A DNA stretch of 64,000 nt, from contig JADJJY010000001.1 of assembly GCA_016706275.1 (NCBI GenBank), positions 1,178,001-1,242,000 on the forward strand. The letters are read 5' to 3'. Below, piece after piece: positions 27,155-35,293 of this stretch. The notes below the pieces were generated by a model that saw nothing but the letters and a program-made list of their open reading frames with translations, did no database searches and was not told the DNA's origin. A program made the position numbers and the translations under genes. Within the stretch, counting starts at the first letter, position 1, and each line of letters begins with the position of its first letter. Origin of the DNA: Chloracidobacterium sp. GTDB lineage: Bacteria; Acidobacteriota; Blastocatellia; Pyrinomonadales; Pyrinomonadaceae.

Positions 27155-27969
27155 TATCTAATAAAGTTATAAACGATAACGCCCGTGACCTTTACCGCGA
27201 CACCGGACAACGTGGTGACTGAGAATTGTGCACCTCTCGCTGCTTGTTCTGCGGCCGGCCGCAAAAGCGGATGGCCGTTGGCTGCGTTTGCCGAGACGAC
27301 ATTTCCTCTTTCATCGATTAGCACCTGAACGCTAACCTGACCCTGTGCCCCGACGGCTTTTGCGGCTGCTGAATAGGTAGGTTTTGGCAAACTGATCGCC
27401 TTCCCATTCATCACCCCGCCCGAAACGGTCGTTTTGACGGGATCTTTTTTCACGATTCGTGGCGGCGGATCGGATTCGACAGGAGGCTTGGTGTAGACTT
27501 GGATGCCGGTTCCCAACGTCGGTGGTCCGTCGCCCGGGTCGCCGATATCACGTGGGATGCCGTTTGAATAGTCGGGTGTCGTGTCACGAGGGCCTAAAGC
27601 CACCGGACCGAGCGGGCGTTCGAGACTGGTGTTTTTTGCCGTCGAGATCTCGGACGGTATTTTGGTCGAGGTCTCGACACGATCCATCAGTACCTGGCGC
27701 ATTGGTACGGGACTATCCGCACGCGACTGCGTCGATGTGCGTATCTGTTGTTTTGGCGGTTCGGGGGCGACGGCGGCCATGTCGGCGGGTGCGATCAGGT
27801 CGCTTATTTCAAAGCCGCGGCTGCCGAGGCCGTAATCCGCAGCGTAAATACTGATGACGACCGCCGTGACAAAGAGTATGCCGACGACGAACGATGACAC
27901 CATAAAATAGCTGCGGCGATTGCGAAAATCTGCCCCTTCGGGTTCGGAAACGATCAATTTATCAAACAT
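27154..27969 (-). CDS. TonB-like energy transducer / TonB C-terminal domain protein
   Basis: A 271-residue inner-membrane-anchored protein. A single transmembrane helix lies near the N-terminus (FMVSSFVVGILFVTAVVISI), then a long Pro-rich periplasmic linker with DPPPRIVKKDPVKT. The C-terminal TonB-like domain has PTYSAAAKAVGAQGQVSVQV and VLIDERGNVVSANAANGHPL. Family members couple proton motive force to outer-membrane transporters. The strong AGGAGGATAATAAA ribosome site fixes the ATG at 27969. No exbB/exbD is adjacent. The stop abuts a REP-like arm. Confidence 0.8.
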   Translation of the reverse strand: MFDKLIVSEPEGADFRNRRSYFMVSSFVVGILFVTAVVISIYAADYGLGSRGFEISDLIAPADMAAVAPEPPKQQIRTSTQSRADSPVPMRQVLMDRVETSTKIPSEISTAKNTSLERPLGPVALGPRDTTPDYSNGIPRDIGDPGDGPPTLGTGIQVYTKPPVESDPPPRIVKKDPVKTTVSGGVMNGKAISLPKPTYSAAAKAVGAQGQVSVQVLIDERGNVVSANAANGHPLLRPAAEQAARGAQFSVTTLSGVAVKVTGVIVYNFIR

Positions 27970-28089
27970 TTTATTATCCTCCTGAACGCCGGTGCCCACG
28001 CGTTCTGATTAGTTAGACACCGGTGCGGAGGATTTGTTCCCGGGCGTTGCAAGTATCTAATGCCGTGGCGGCGTGATACTCTCGAGGTT

Positions 28090-28326
28090 ATGACCTTATA
28101 TGATGTTTACGTGACGTGCGACCAGTGCGGCCAGCCGCATTCGGTGCATGTGCAGATCTCGCTCGAATCTCCTGACCTCAACAAAACTCCGCTTCGAGAA
28201 GTCTATCCCGGCGGCGATCTGCCGGCGACGATCGCCTATATGCAGACCAACAAATACCGATGTCCGCACACAAAACAGTTGTTTCCGGCAAGTGATATCG
28301 ACCTGGCAATGCTCATCGCGGCGTGA
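28090..28326 (+). CDS. Small hypothetical protein with CxxC pair
   Basis: A 78-residue protein starting at the ATG 28090 (MTLYDVYVTCDQCGQPHSVH). One CDQC pair followed by His and a later CPH could bind zinc. No membrane segment. It lies divergent from the TonB-like gene and convergent with vanW, so no operon context helps. Not recognised. Confidence 0.55.
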   Translation: MTLYDVYVTCDQCGQPHSVHVQISLESPDLNKTPLREVYPGGDLPATIAYMQTNKYRCPHTKQLFPASDIDLAMLIAA

Positions 28327-28332
28327 TCTTAA

Positions 28333-29148
28333 TTACGCAGTAAGCAGCGGATTGTACATCATAATGGCGTGGTTTTCGGTGACGAGGGTTTCGGATGTGA
28401 GGCCGTCGATGAGGCTCGTCTGCCGGCGCCAGATGCGGTTGTGCCGCGTGTAGCCGCCCCACGGCTGCATCTTGATCAGGTGGTCGGTCTCGTAGATTTT
28501 GTATTCAAATTCGGACTCGCGATCGCTGAGGATCGCTCCGTTCAAATACTCTTCGTCGATCCACAAATTGATCTGAAACGTGTCGTCGGTGTCATTTCGT
28601 AATTGCAGATCGATGTAGTTGTACGCCAGCGTCGCTCCACAGGCGAACGGGATCGTGCGGTTAATATCCGGGAAAACGTCAAAGCCGTGGCGATAACGCT
28701 CGGTGATCGTCAGGGGCGAATGTAGAGCCATCCAATAGAGCAGATTGCCAAGCTGGCAGAGCCCGCCACCGATGCCTTTTTCGATGCGGCCATTGTGCAG
28801 GACAAGCCCCTCAAGGAACCCGCGTTTTGCCGTTGGGCGACCGACCCGCTGCCATATCGAGAAAGTCTCGCCGGGCCTTATCACAATGCCGTGTATCGGT
28901 GCGATCGCGAGCCTAAGATTCGTGATCTTGTTGTGCTGGAGATACATCTCGACCTCGCGCAGCGGCCGCAGCATCATCGAGCGGTGACGCATTATCGAAT
29001 GCGCAAGCTTGACGTTCGCGTCGGGTTTGGCAAATTCCCGTGACATTTGCAGCCATTTGAGTTGGCGTTTTAGGGAATAATATTCACGGCCGAGGATGTT
29101 GCGTAAATTACTTCGTTTATTGGGTTTAGGAACGTTATTGCTGTTCAT
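28333..29148 (-). CDS. VanW family protein
   Basis: A 271-residue protein of the VanW family, first seen beside vanB-type glycopeptide resistance genes but common in bacteria lacking resistance. The core motif VRPGETFSIWQRVGRPT and GIGGGLCQLGNLLYWMALHS (about residues 98-165) is well preserved, as is ACGATLAYNYIDLQLRND. Its biochemical role is unknown. The ATG at 29148 (MNSNNVPKP) is preferred to an upstream alternative. No van genes are nearby, so glycopeptide resistance is not implied. Confidence 0.85.
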   Translation of the reverse strand: MNSNNVPKPNKRSNLRNILGREYYSLKRQLKWLQMSREFAKPDANVKLAHSIMRHRSMMLRPLREVEMYLQHNKITNLRLAIAPIHGIVIRPGETFSIWQRVGRPTAKRGFLEGLVLHNGRIEKGIGGGLCQLGNLLYWMALHSPLTITERYRHGFDVFPDINRTIPFACGATLAYNYIDLQLRNDTDDTFQINLWIDEEYLNGAILSDRESEFEYKIYETDHLIKMQPWGGYTRHNRIWRRQTSLIDGLTSETLVTENHAIMMYNPLLTA

Positions 29149-29201
29149 TTGTACTGCTCTTTCCTTGCCGGAAAGTGATTCTAACAAATATTGAGCGCCA
29201 G

Positions 29202-30176
29202 TTACGAATTTTTTACCGAAATTATCTCAGCAGCGATAGAAACAGCGATCTCCTCAGGTGAGCGGCTATTGATATGCAAACCGATAGGCGTGCGGATGCG
29301 GGAAAGCCGGTCTTTATCAAAGCCTTCTTTTTCGAGTGCGGTGAGCAGAGTTTTCATCTTTGCCTGGCTGCCGAGGACGCCAAAATATTTGAAGTCTCGT
29401 TCAAAGAGCGAACGAATAACGACCTCGTCGCTAGTGTATCCGAGCGTCATGACAACAACGTAAATATTATCGCCACTCGGTATATGATCGCCGATCTGCT
29501 CATAGCCGTCGATGATCGTGATCTCGTCGGCAAACTGATTTTTCTCAAGCGTGTTCAACTCAGGCCGGTCGTCGAAGATCGAGATCCGAAAATCGAGCCT
29601 CGACGCGATCTCGCTCAAAGCCAAAGCACAATGCCCGCCGCCTATGATGTAAAGTTCATTTTTGGGGCCGAGATTTTCTGTGTAAACGAAATCAGTTTCT
29701 GAGATCTGTTCGAAGGTGGTGTTCGGAGTTCCGCCTTTAACCGGCCCTATAGTTAAATCGCTTTGCGTGATCGTGAACGCGACCGCGTCTCTATTTTCGA
29801 GGGCTGTAATTATCCCTTCGACCGTCTTTGCATTTTCATGAGTAAGTCGCCTTAAGATAACCGTCTGCCGTCCTGAGCAGATCATGCCGGATGGGTGATC
29901 GGCGTTTTTCCGGTGTTCTTGCTCGATGAGTTTCGTATACGCATCGGCTGACGCCGATGCTACTGACAAAAGTTCGCGGCTCTGCTCGACCAGTTTCACC
30001 TCCATCACGCCGCCGCCGATGCTGCCTGTTAGTTCGCCGTCCGCGGCGACCGCCATTTTGTAACCGGCCCGGCCGGGGCTGCTGCCATTGCTTTCAGCAA
30101 CTGCGAGCAGCATTACGGACTCGCCGTTTTTGAGACGCGAGGCGATGAATTGCCAGAGTTCGAGTTCGTTAGCCAC
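29202..30176 (-). CDS. xdhC: XdhC family molybdenum-cofactor accessory protein, with palindromic insertion
   Basis: A 324-residue maturation factor that handles sulfurated molybdenum cofactor for xanthine dehydrogenase. The N-terminal XdhC domain is seen in AESNGSSPGRAGYKMAV and GSIGGGVMEVKLVEQ. A C-terminal Rossmann domain has ELYIIGGGHCALALSEIA. Residues about 70-80 (LSVASASADAYT) are encoded by the 28-bp palindrome at 29941-29968; the same peptide occurs in the neighbouring XdhA. It is the last gene of the guaD-xdhA-xdhB-xdhC run, 9 bp after xdhB. Confidence 0.9.
   Translation of the reverse strand: MANELELWQFIASRLKNGESVMLLAVAESNGSSPGRAGYKMAVAADGELTGSIGGGVMEVKLVEQSRELLSVASASADAYTKLIEQEHRKNADHPSGMICSGRQTVILRRLTHENAKTVEGIITALENRDAVAFTITQSDLTIGPVKGGTPNTTFEQISETDFVYTENLGPKNELYIIGGGHCALALSEIASRLDFRISIFDDRPELNTLEKNQFADEITIIDGYEQIGDHIPSGDNIYVVVMTLGYTSDEVVIRSLFERDFKYFGVLGSQAKMKTLLTALEKEGFDKDRLSRIRTPIGLHINSRSPEEIAVSIAAEIISVKNS
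29941..29968. repeat. 28-bp palindromic element, copy 2, inside xdhC
   Basis: GCATCGGCTGACGCCGATGC is a perfect 8-bp stem with a four-base loop, followed by TACTGACA. It lies in frame, adding SVASASADA to XdhC. Confidence 0.85.
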
Positions 30177-30185
30177 GGAAAGATT

Positions 30186-32450
30186 TTACCGCAGAGTGTC
30201 GCCGTCGGGATAAAGATTCGTCAGCACTTTTTCTGGGGTGAATGGCAGATCAAATGCCGGTGAGCAATCTGTAAATGCTTTGACAGCATTACGGATAGCA
30301 AAATACGCTCCGATGCCGTACATCAGTGGTGGCTCTCCGACGGCTTTGGAATTGAAGATCGCGAGGTTGTTGCGGTCGGTTTCGAGAGCGAGAACGTCGA
30401 TGTCTTTTGGGACGGAATAAATATCCGGCACTTTGTAGGTCGAGAGTGCGTTCGATCTCAACTTACCTTTTTCGTCATAGACGACCTCTTCCATTGTGAC
30501 CCAGCCGAGGCCCTGGACGATGCCGCCTTCGATCTGGCCGAGGTCAACAGCGGTGTTCATCGACGTGCCGAAATCGTGGCAGCATTTCACGTAATCGACC
30601 TCATAACGCCCGCGAAGACAATCGACCGTTACGCCCACGATCGCGGTTCCATAAACGTGATATGCGAACGGATGCCCCTTTGCAGTCGTCCAATCAAAGC
30701 CGATGCCCGGCGTTGCGTAATGACTGTGTTCGCTGAGGTTTACGCGTTGAAGATGGGCTTCCATGACGAGTGTGGGCCAGTCGAGCGACGTCTTTTCGCC
30801 TTTGCGATAGACGAATCCACTTTCTAGCGACAGATCTTCGATCGACGCTGCTTCGACCAGATCCTTCGCGACCTCAAACAAACGGTCGCGGATCGTTTCG
30901 CATGCAAGCTGGGTCGCTTTACCATTGAGGTCGGCGGCGGCGGACGCGGCGGTCGGGCTCGTGTTGGCGATGCGCAAAGTGTTGGTCGTATGGACGCGAA
31001 CGTGGCCGATATCGAGGCCAAACATTTTCGCCGCGACCTGTGCCATTTTTGTATTGACGCCCTGGCCCATCTCGACGGCTCCGGTCGAAACGGCGACGCT
31101 ACCGTCGGTGTAGACGTGCACGAGTGAACGGGCCTGATTCATCGGTGTTTTGGTGAACGAGATGCCAAAACATATCGGCATCAGAGCAACGCCTTTTTTG
31201 AGATGTTTTGACGAAGCATTGAATTCGTCGGCCTCACGCTGCAACGCCGCAAAATCGTATTTTTTGTCAGCTTGCGTCCAGCTTGTGACGGCTTCGCTGT
31301 CGGCGATCTGGCCGTATGGGAACTCGTCGCCGGTTTTGGAGCAGATTCTTTTCTGTATTTCGACCGGCGAGACACCGAGTTTTTCGGCGGCGTGTGTGAT
31401 CGCCGATTCGATGACGAACATCCCTTGCGGTCCGCCAAACCCGCGAAACGCTGTGTTTGGCGGCAGATTTGTGCGGCAGCAATACGCCGTCGCGGTGACG
31501 TTTGGGATGAAATAGCTGTTCGTGCAGTGAAACAGCGTGCGTTCGAGTACTGGCGGTGAGAGGTCGCATGATGCACCGGCGTTTTGGAAAAAGCTGGCTT
31601 CGTAAGCGATGATCTTGAGATCTTTATCGAGCCCGATCTTGTAATCCGACGAATACGGGTGGCGTTTGCCGGTCGCACGCATGTCTTCCATACGGTGGAG
31701 CGCATATTTTACGGGGCGTTTTGTTAACTGTGTCGCCACCGCAACGATCCCGGCCCAGGCGTTTGCCTGATCTTCTTTACCGCCAAATCCGCCGCCGAGC
31801 CGCTGAACATCGACCTCGACCTGATGCATCGCAAGGCTTGTCACGCGGCAAACTGCTCGCTGGACCGCCGTCGGCCCTTGGGTCGAAGAATAGACACGCA
31901 TCCCGCCGTTTTCCATCGGCACTGCGTACGCTCCCTGCGTCTCAATATAAAGATGTTCCTGCCCGTTTTGCTCGGTCTTGCCCTCGAAAATATGTTCGCA
32001 ATTGGCAAAGGCATCAGCGGTATCGCCCATCACAAACTTTTTCGGCGGCACGATCAGATCGCCATTTGCGGCAGCGACACGCGGGTCGGTGACGACCTCA
32101 AGTTCGTCGATCTCGGCGGTGATGAGCTTGGCGGCTTTGTGGGAGAGAGCTTCGCTCGCGGCGAGGACGATGGCGATAGGCATTCCCTGAAAATGCACCT
32201 CGGTGTCCGCAAGCAAAGGCTCGTCAGGCACGATGCCGCCGATCTGATTTTCGCCGACGATGTCTTTGGCGGTGATAACACGAAAAACTCCCTCAGACTT
32301 TTCAGCCGCGCTCGTATCTATACTTTTCAGCTTGCCGTGAGCCACCGGCGAATCAAAAACACACGCATACAGAGTCCCCTGAACGACAGGAATGTCGTCC
32401 AAATAAACGGACTCGCCGCGAACGTGTGATCTTGAGTCGATGTTTTTCAT
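30186..32450 (-). CDS. xdhB: Xanthine dehydrogenase, molybdopterin-binding subunit XdhB
   Basis: A 754-residue molybdenum hydroxylase large subunit that oxidises hypoxanthine and xanthine to urate. LGGGFGGKEDQANAWA (about residue 217) is the first cofactor loop, FRGFGGPQGMFVIESA (about 333) the second, and the catalytic Glu lies in AVGEPPLMYGIGA near residue 704. SRSHVRGESVYLDDIP at the N-terminus is the usual small domain. The ATG overlaps the reconstructed end of xdhA (ATGA), the expected coupling between subunits. Confidence 0.93.
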   Translation of the reverse strand: MKNIDSRSHVRGESVYLDDIPVVQGTLYACVFDSPVAHGKLKSIDTSAAEKSEGVFRVITAKDIVGENQIGGIVPDEPLLADTEVHFQGMPIAIVLAASEALSHKAAKLITAEIDELEVVTDPRVAAANGDLIVPPKKFVMGDTADAFANCEHIFEGKTEQNGQEHLYIETQGAYAVPMENGGMRVYSSTQGPTAVQRAVCRVTSLAMHQVEVDVQRLGGGFGGKEDQANAWAGIVAVATQLTKRPVKYALHRMEDMRATGKRHPYSSDYKIGLDKDLKIIAYEASFFQNAGASCDLSPPVLERTLFHCTNSYFIPNVTATAYCCRTNLPPNTAFRGFGGPQGMFVIESAITHAAEKLGVSPVEIQKRICSKTGDEFPYGQIADSEAVTSWTQADKKYDFAALQREADEFNASSKHLKKGVALMPICFGISFTKTPMNQARSLVHVYTDGSVAVSTGAVEMGQGVNTKMAQVAAKMFGLDIGHVRVHTTNTLRIANTSPTAASAAADLNGKATQLACETIRDRLFEVAKDLVEAASIEDLSLESGFVYRKGEKTSLDWPTLVMEAHLQRVNLSEHSHYATPGIGFDWTTAKGHPFAYHVYGTAIVGVTVDCLRGRYEVDYVKCCHDFGTSMNTAVDLGQIEGGIVQGLGWVTMEEVVYDEKGKLRSNALSTYKVPDIYSVPKDIDVLALETDRNNLAIFNSKAVGEPPLMYGIGAYFAIRNAVKAFTDCSPAFDLPFTPEKVLTNLYPDGDTLR

Positions 32451-33924
32451 ATCCCAAACATCTCCACAAAATGAGCCCTGAAAAGCTGGCGTAACAACAG
32501 GCGTTTATACTGTTCCGTTCCGCGAACGTCGGAGATCGGCGAGATCTCGGATTGCATTATTTCGTTGGCGGCGGCGATGGTTTCTTGGCTTACTATTTTG
32601 CCTGCTAAAAATGCCGAAGTCTCTTTTAGATAAAAGGAATTGGGCCGACTCCGCCCGCTGATATGTGAGCATCGGTGATCGATAACGCATCGGCTGACGC
32701 CGACGCTACCGACATTGACATCGCCGTGTTTACGGTTGCGATGTCGAGATAGGTGCGTTTGCAGACCTTTTCGAAATTGAAGCGGAAATCGTCGCCGGGC
32801 TTTTTGAAACGGATCGCGGTGATCATTTCGTCGGGCTGTTTGGCGAGTTGTTTGTAGCCTAAATACAGGTTTTTCAATGGTAAAGTGCGGGAGAGAACCA
32901 CCCCGTCAGCGGAAGCCGCTGCCACCCCTCCTTCGTAAGGAGGGGAGCTAAGAGTGATCTCCGCGTCCAAAGCTAGGAACCAAACTGTCATATCGCCGAT
33001 GGGCGAGGCGTTGACGAAGTTGCCGGCGAGCGTCGCCATGTTGCGTATCGGCGTTGATGATACGAGTTTTAGATGTTTGTACAGTTGTGGGAAGATCGAC
33101 TGCATTACGGGCGAAACGAGAAGGTCAGTGACGGTTGCGGAGCCGCCGATCTCGATATGTGTCTCGGTGTCGCGAATGCCGCGAAGGTGTTCGTCGTAGA
33201 GCAAAGGTGTCGCGTCGGACTCGGCCATGTGCTCGGGGCGTTGGACGTAGAGGTCGGTGCCGCCGGAGACGAACTGGAGTTGTCGGTTGTCAGTTGTCGG
33301 TTGTCGGTTGCTCTTTTCGCTAACCTTTGCAAGTCGCTCCTTGATTCCGGAAAAATAACTCGGCACTACTTTTGATTTGATCGCAAGATCGAGTTTGTCT
33401 GCAACATCAGTCTGGCTGCTGACAACTGACAACTGACTGCTGACCACTGACCCAGCCCGTTCGATCGATTTGTAACCCGTGCAGCGGCAGATGTTGCCGT
33501 CAACGGCCGATATAGCCCCATCGATGCCCTTACTTACGTGCGGGCTACTGACAGCATCCACGCAGAAATTTGTTAGCGACATGACAAATCCGACCGTGCA
33601 AAATCCGCACTGGGTGCCGCTTTCGTCGACCATTGCTTGTTGGACGGGGGTCATGCTGCCGTCGGGTGGGTTGATGCCTTCGACGGTGACGATGTGTTTC
33701 CCGGCGGCGTTAGCGAGCGGCATCAGGCATGAGGTCATCGTGCGGTACTTGACCTCGTTGCCGACGAGTTCACCGACCATGACGGTACACGCACCGCAAT
33801 CGCCCTCGCGGCAGCCGATCTTTGTGCCCTTTAGGTCTTTGTGATAACGCACAAAATCGAGCACGGTCGTGCCGGGCAGTTGGTCTGTAGAAATATCCTG
33901 ATCGTTAAGAATGAAATCGATCAT
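32447..33924 (-). CDS. xdhA: Xanthine dehydrogenase small subunit XdhA (2Fe-2S and FAD), frameshifted near the 3' end
   Basis: The main frame 32626-33924 encodes 432 residues: a plant-type ferredoxin domain (GCREGDCGACTVMVG), a second 2Fe-2S domain (GTQCGFCTVGFVMS, NICRCTGYKSIE) and the FAD domain (VSGGTDLYVQRPEH, LAGNFVNASPIGDM). It stops after GGVGPIPFI, but one added T/A in the four-base run at 32632-32635 restores FYLKETSAFLAGKIVSQET and continues to a stop at 32447 overlapping the xdhB start. Three repeats are in frame: heptamers at 33279-33310 and 33412-33453, hairpins at 32897-32947, and the palindrome at 32687. The deletion is most likely a homopolymer error, though decay is possible. 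Confidence 0.88.
32687..32714. repeat. 28-bp palindromic element, copy 3, inside xdhA
   Basis: GCATCGGCTGACGCCGACGC plus TACCGACA, differing from copy 2 at two positions. It is in frame and encodes SVASASADA, as in XdhC. Confidence 0.85.
32897..32947. repeat. Two three-base-loop hairpins inserted in xdhA
   Basis: AGCGG-aag-CCGCT (32908-32920) and CCCCTCCTT-cgt-AAGGAGGGG (32926-32946 region) are perfect stems. They encode SSPPYEGGVAAASADGVV between DAEITL and LSRTLPLKN, where related subunits have only a short turn. Confidence 0.75.
33279..33310. repeat. Heptamer repeat (CAACYGA units) in xdhA, left block
   Basis: On the minus strand the units CAACCGA, CAACCGA, CAACTGA, CAACCGA run in succession. 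They encode NRQPTTDNRQL in the linker between the iron-sulfur and FAD domains. An inverted partner block lies at 33412-33453. Confidence 0.75.
33412..33453. repeat. Heptamer repeat (GACAACT units) in xdhA, right block
   Basis: GACAACT, GACAACT, GACTGCT, GACCACT follow one another at 33421-33448. The encoded peptide is SVVSSQLSVVSSQ. Together with the left block it forms an inverted pair about 100 bp apart. Confidence 0.75.
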
Positions 33925-33942
33925 CGAAAATAGAAAACTGAA

Positions 33943-34419
33943 TTAATATTCGATCTTGTCGGGTTTTGCCGCCCATGCGTCAAAAAGAGCAACGCCTTCG
34001 TCGCGGAGTAGGCTTATCATTACACGCTGGCGATCGGCGTTTGGCAACGCAAGTTCGTTATAAATAAGGTCATCGTCAAAACCGACGGCAGCGGCGTCGT
34101 CGCGGGTGCAGGCAAAGAAAACCTGTGCCGGGCGCGCCCAATAGATCGCTCCGAGGCACATCGGACACGGTTCGCACGACGTATAGACTGAGCAGCCGTC
34201 GAGCTGAAATGTATTCAGGGTTTTGCACGCTTCGCGAATAGCGACGACCTCAGCGTGAGCGGTCGGATCGTTGGTCGAAGTAACCCGATTGCTGCCCTCA
34301 CCGATGATCTGGCCATCTTTTGCGATCACGCACCCAAACGGCCCGCCGACGCCTGAGTCCATTCCGGCTCGTGCAAGCTCGATCGCCCGTCTCATAAATT
34401 GTGTGTCCTGGTCGGTCAT
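33943..34419 (-). CDS. guaD: Guanine deaminase, cytidine-deaminase-fold (GuaD-like)
   Basis: A 158-residue zinc deaminase. The active site is HAEVVAIREAC (zinc His and catalytic Glu, about residue 54) with CEPCPMCLGAIYWARP (two zinc Cys, about 84). GPFGCVI near the N-terminus and the C-terminal domain-swap tail ending AWAAKPDKIEY match bacterial guanine deaminases of the B. subtilis GuaD type rather than tRNA adenosine deaminase. It converts guanine to xanthine, the substrate of the xanthine dehydrogenase encoded immediately downstream. Its start overlaps the end of the cyclotransferase gene by 4 bp. Confidence 0.88.
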   Translation of the reverse strand: MTDQDTQFMRRAIELARAGMDSGVGGPFGCVIAKDGQIIGEGSNRVTSTNDPTAHAEVVAIREACKTLNTFQLDGCSVYTSCEPCPMCLGAIYWARPAQVFFACTRDDAAAVGFDDDLIYNELALPNADRQRVMISLLRDEGVALFDAWAAKPDKIEY

Positions 34420-35282
34420 TTCGGCGGCGTTAGTTTGATCTCGTAAAGTTTTTTCCAGTTTTTGCCGGTCACATATATGCGGTCATTTTCCGCATCATAG
34501 GCGATGCCGTTAAGCGTATTTTCGCCCTTTGGGTCATACGGGTCATTGGACTTCGGCTGGTCGTCCGGCGAAATGCCGGCGAGGTCGATCCACCCGACGA
34601 GTTTGCCGGTCGCGGCGTCGATACGGGCGATACGGTTTGGCTTGCCCAAAATATCAGCCTGCTCCGAATGCCAGACGTTTGCCCAGATCTCGCCTTTGAC
34701 GTACTCAAGTTCGTTTATATTCATTAGCGGCCGACCGTCTTCACGCATGACCGGGATGGTCTTGACCTGTTTGAAAGTCTCGGGATCGAGCACTTTTAGC
34801 ACATGCGTGCCCTGCGACATTATCAGGTTTGTGCCATCGGTCGTGATACCCCAGCCCTCGCCAACGTATGAAAATTCGCGTAGCAATTTGAGATCCGTTG
34901 GGTCAAAAACGCGGCCAACCTGGCCCCGCCATGTGATCATGTAGATCTTGTCGTTAAGGACGGTGCTGCCTTCGCCAAAGTCTTCGCGGGGCAGATCCCA
35001 TTTTTGCAGCACTTTTCCGGTCGCCATATCGACGCGGCGGATCGTTGATTCGCCCATCTCGCCGGTGCTCTCATACATCACACCTTTATAAAGAAAGAGC
35101 CCTTGCGTGAACGCTTTTGGGTCGTGCGGATACGATTTGACGACCTCGTAGCCATAGACGGGCAGGGCCGCCTGTTTTGAGGCGTTAGCGTTACCTGCGT
35201 TGACGTTGGGCTTGGTGTTGTTTGCACCGCTGCCACAGGCGAGCGAAACCGATATGAAGAGGAAAAGCAGCATTGATCGCAT
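34416..35282 (-). CDS. Glutaminyl-peptide cyclotransferase, lipoprotein
   Basis: A 288-residue beta-propeller enzyme forming pyroglutamate at N-terminal glutamine. The signal MRSMLLFLFISVSLACGSG contains a lipobox (SLAC), so it is probably an outer- or inner-membrane lipoprotein facing the periplasm. Family motifs include YPHDPKAFTQGLFLYKGVMYESTG, TWRGQVGRVFD, NELEYVKGEIWANVW and LNGIAYDAENDRIYVTGKNW at the C-terminus. It is the first gene of a tight minus-strand run leading into guaD, although no functional tie to purines is known. Confidence 0.9.
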   Translation of the reverse strand: MRSMLLFLFISVSLACGSGANNTKPNVNAGNANASKQAALPVYGYEVVKSYPHDPKAFTQGLFLYKGVMYESTGEMGESTIRRVDMATGKVLQKWDLPREDFGEGSTVLNDKIYMITWRGQVGRVFDPTDLKLLREFSYVGEGWGITTDGTNLIMSQGTHVLKVLDPETFKQVKTIPVMREDGRPLMNINELEYVKGEIWANVWHSEQADILGKPNRIARIDAATGKLVGWIDLAGISPDDQPKSNDPYDPKGENTLNGIAYDAENDRIYVTGKNWKKLYEIKLTPPK

Positions 35283-35293
35283 ATTCTTTAAGC

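Noticed and set aside
28333..29148. Glycopeptide resistance suggested by the VanW protein
   Set aside because: VanW family members are widespread without resistance, and no vanH, vanA/B, vanX or VanRS genes are near.
32447..32640. A separate small gene downstream of xdhA
   Set aside because: The frame continues the XdhA C-terminal sequence directly and ends overlapping xdhB, so it belongs to xdhA.
33279..33453. CRISPR array suspected from short repeats
   Set aside because: Units are 7 bases, contiguous, in a coding region, and there are no spacers or cas genes.
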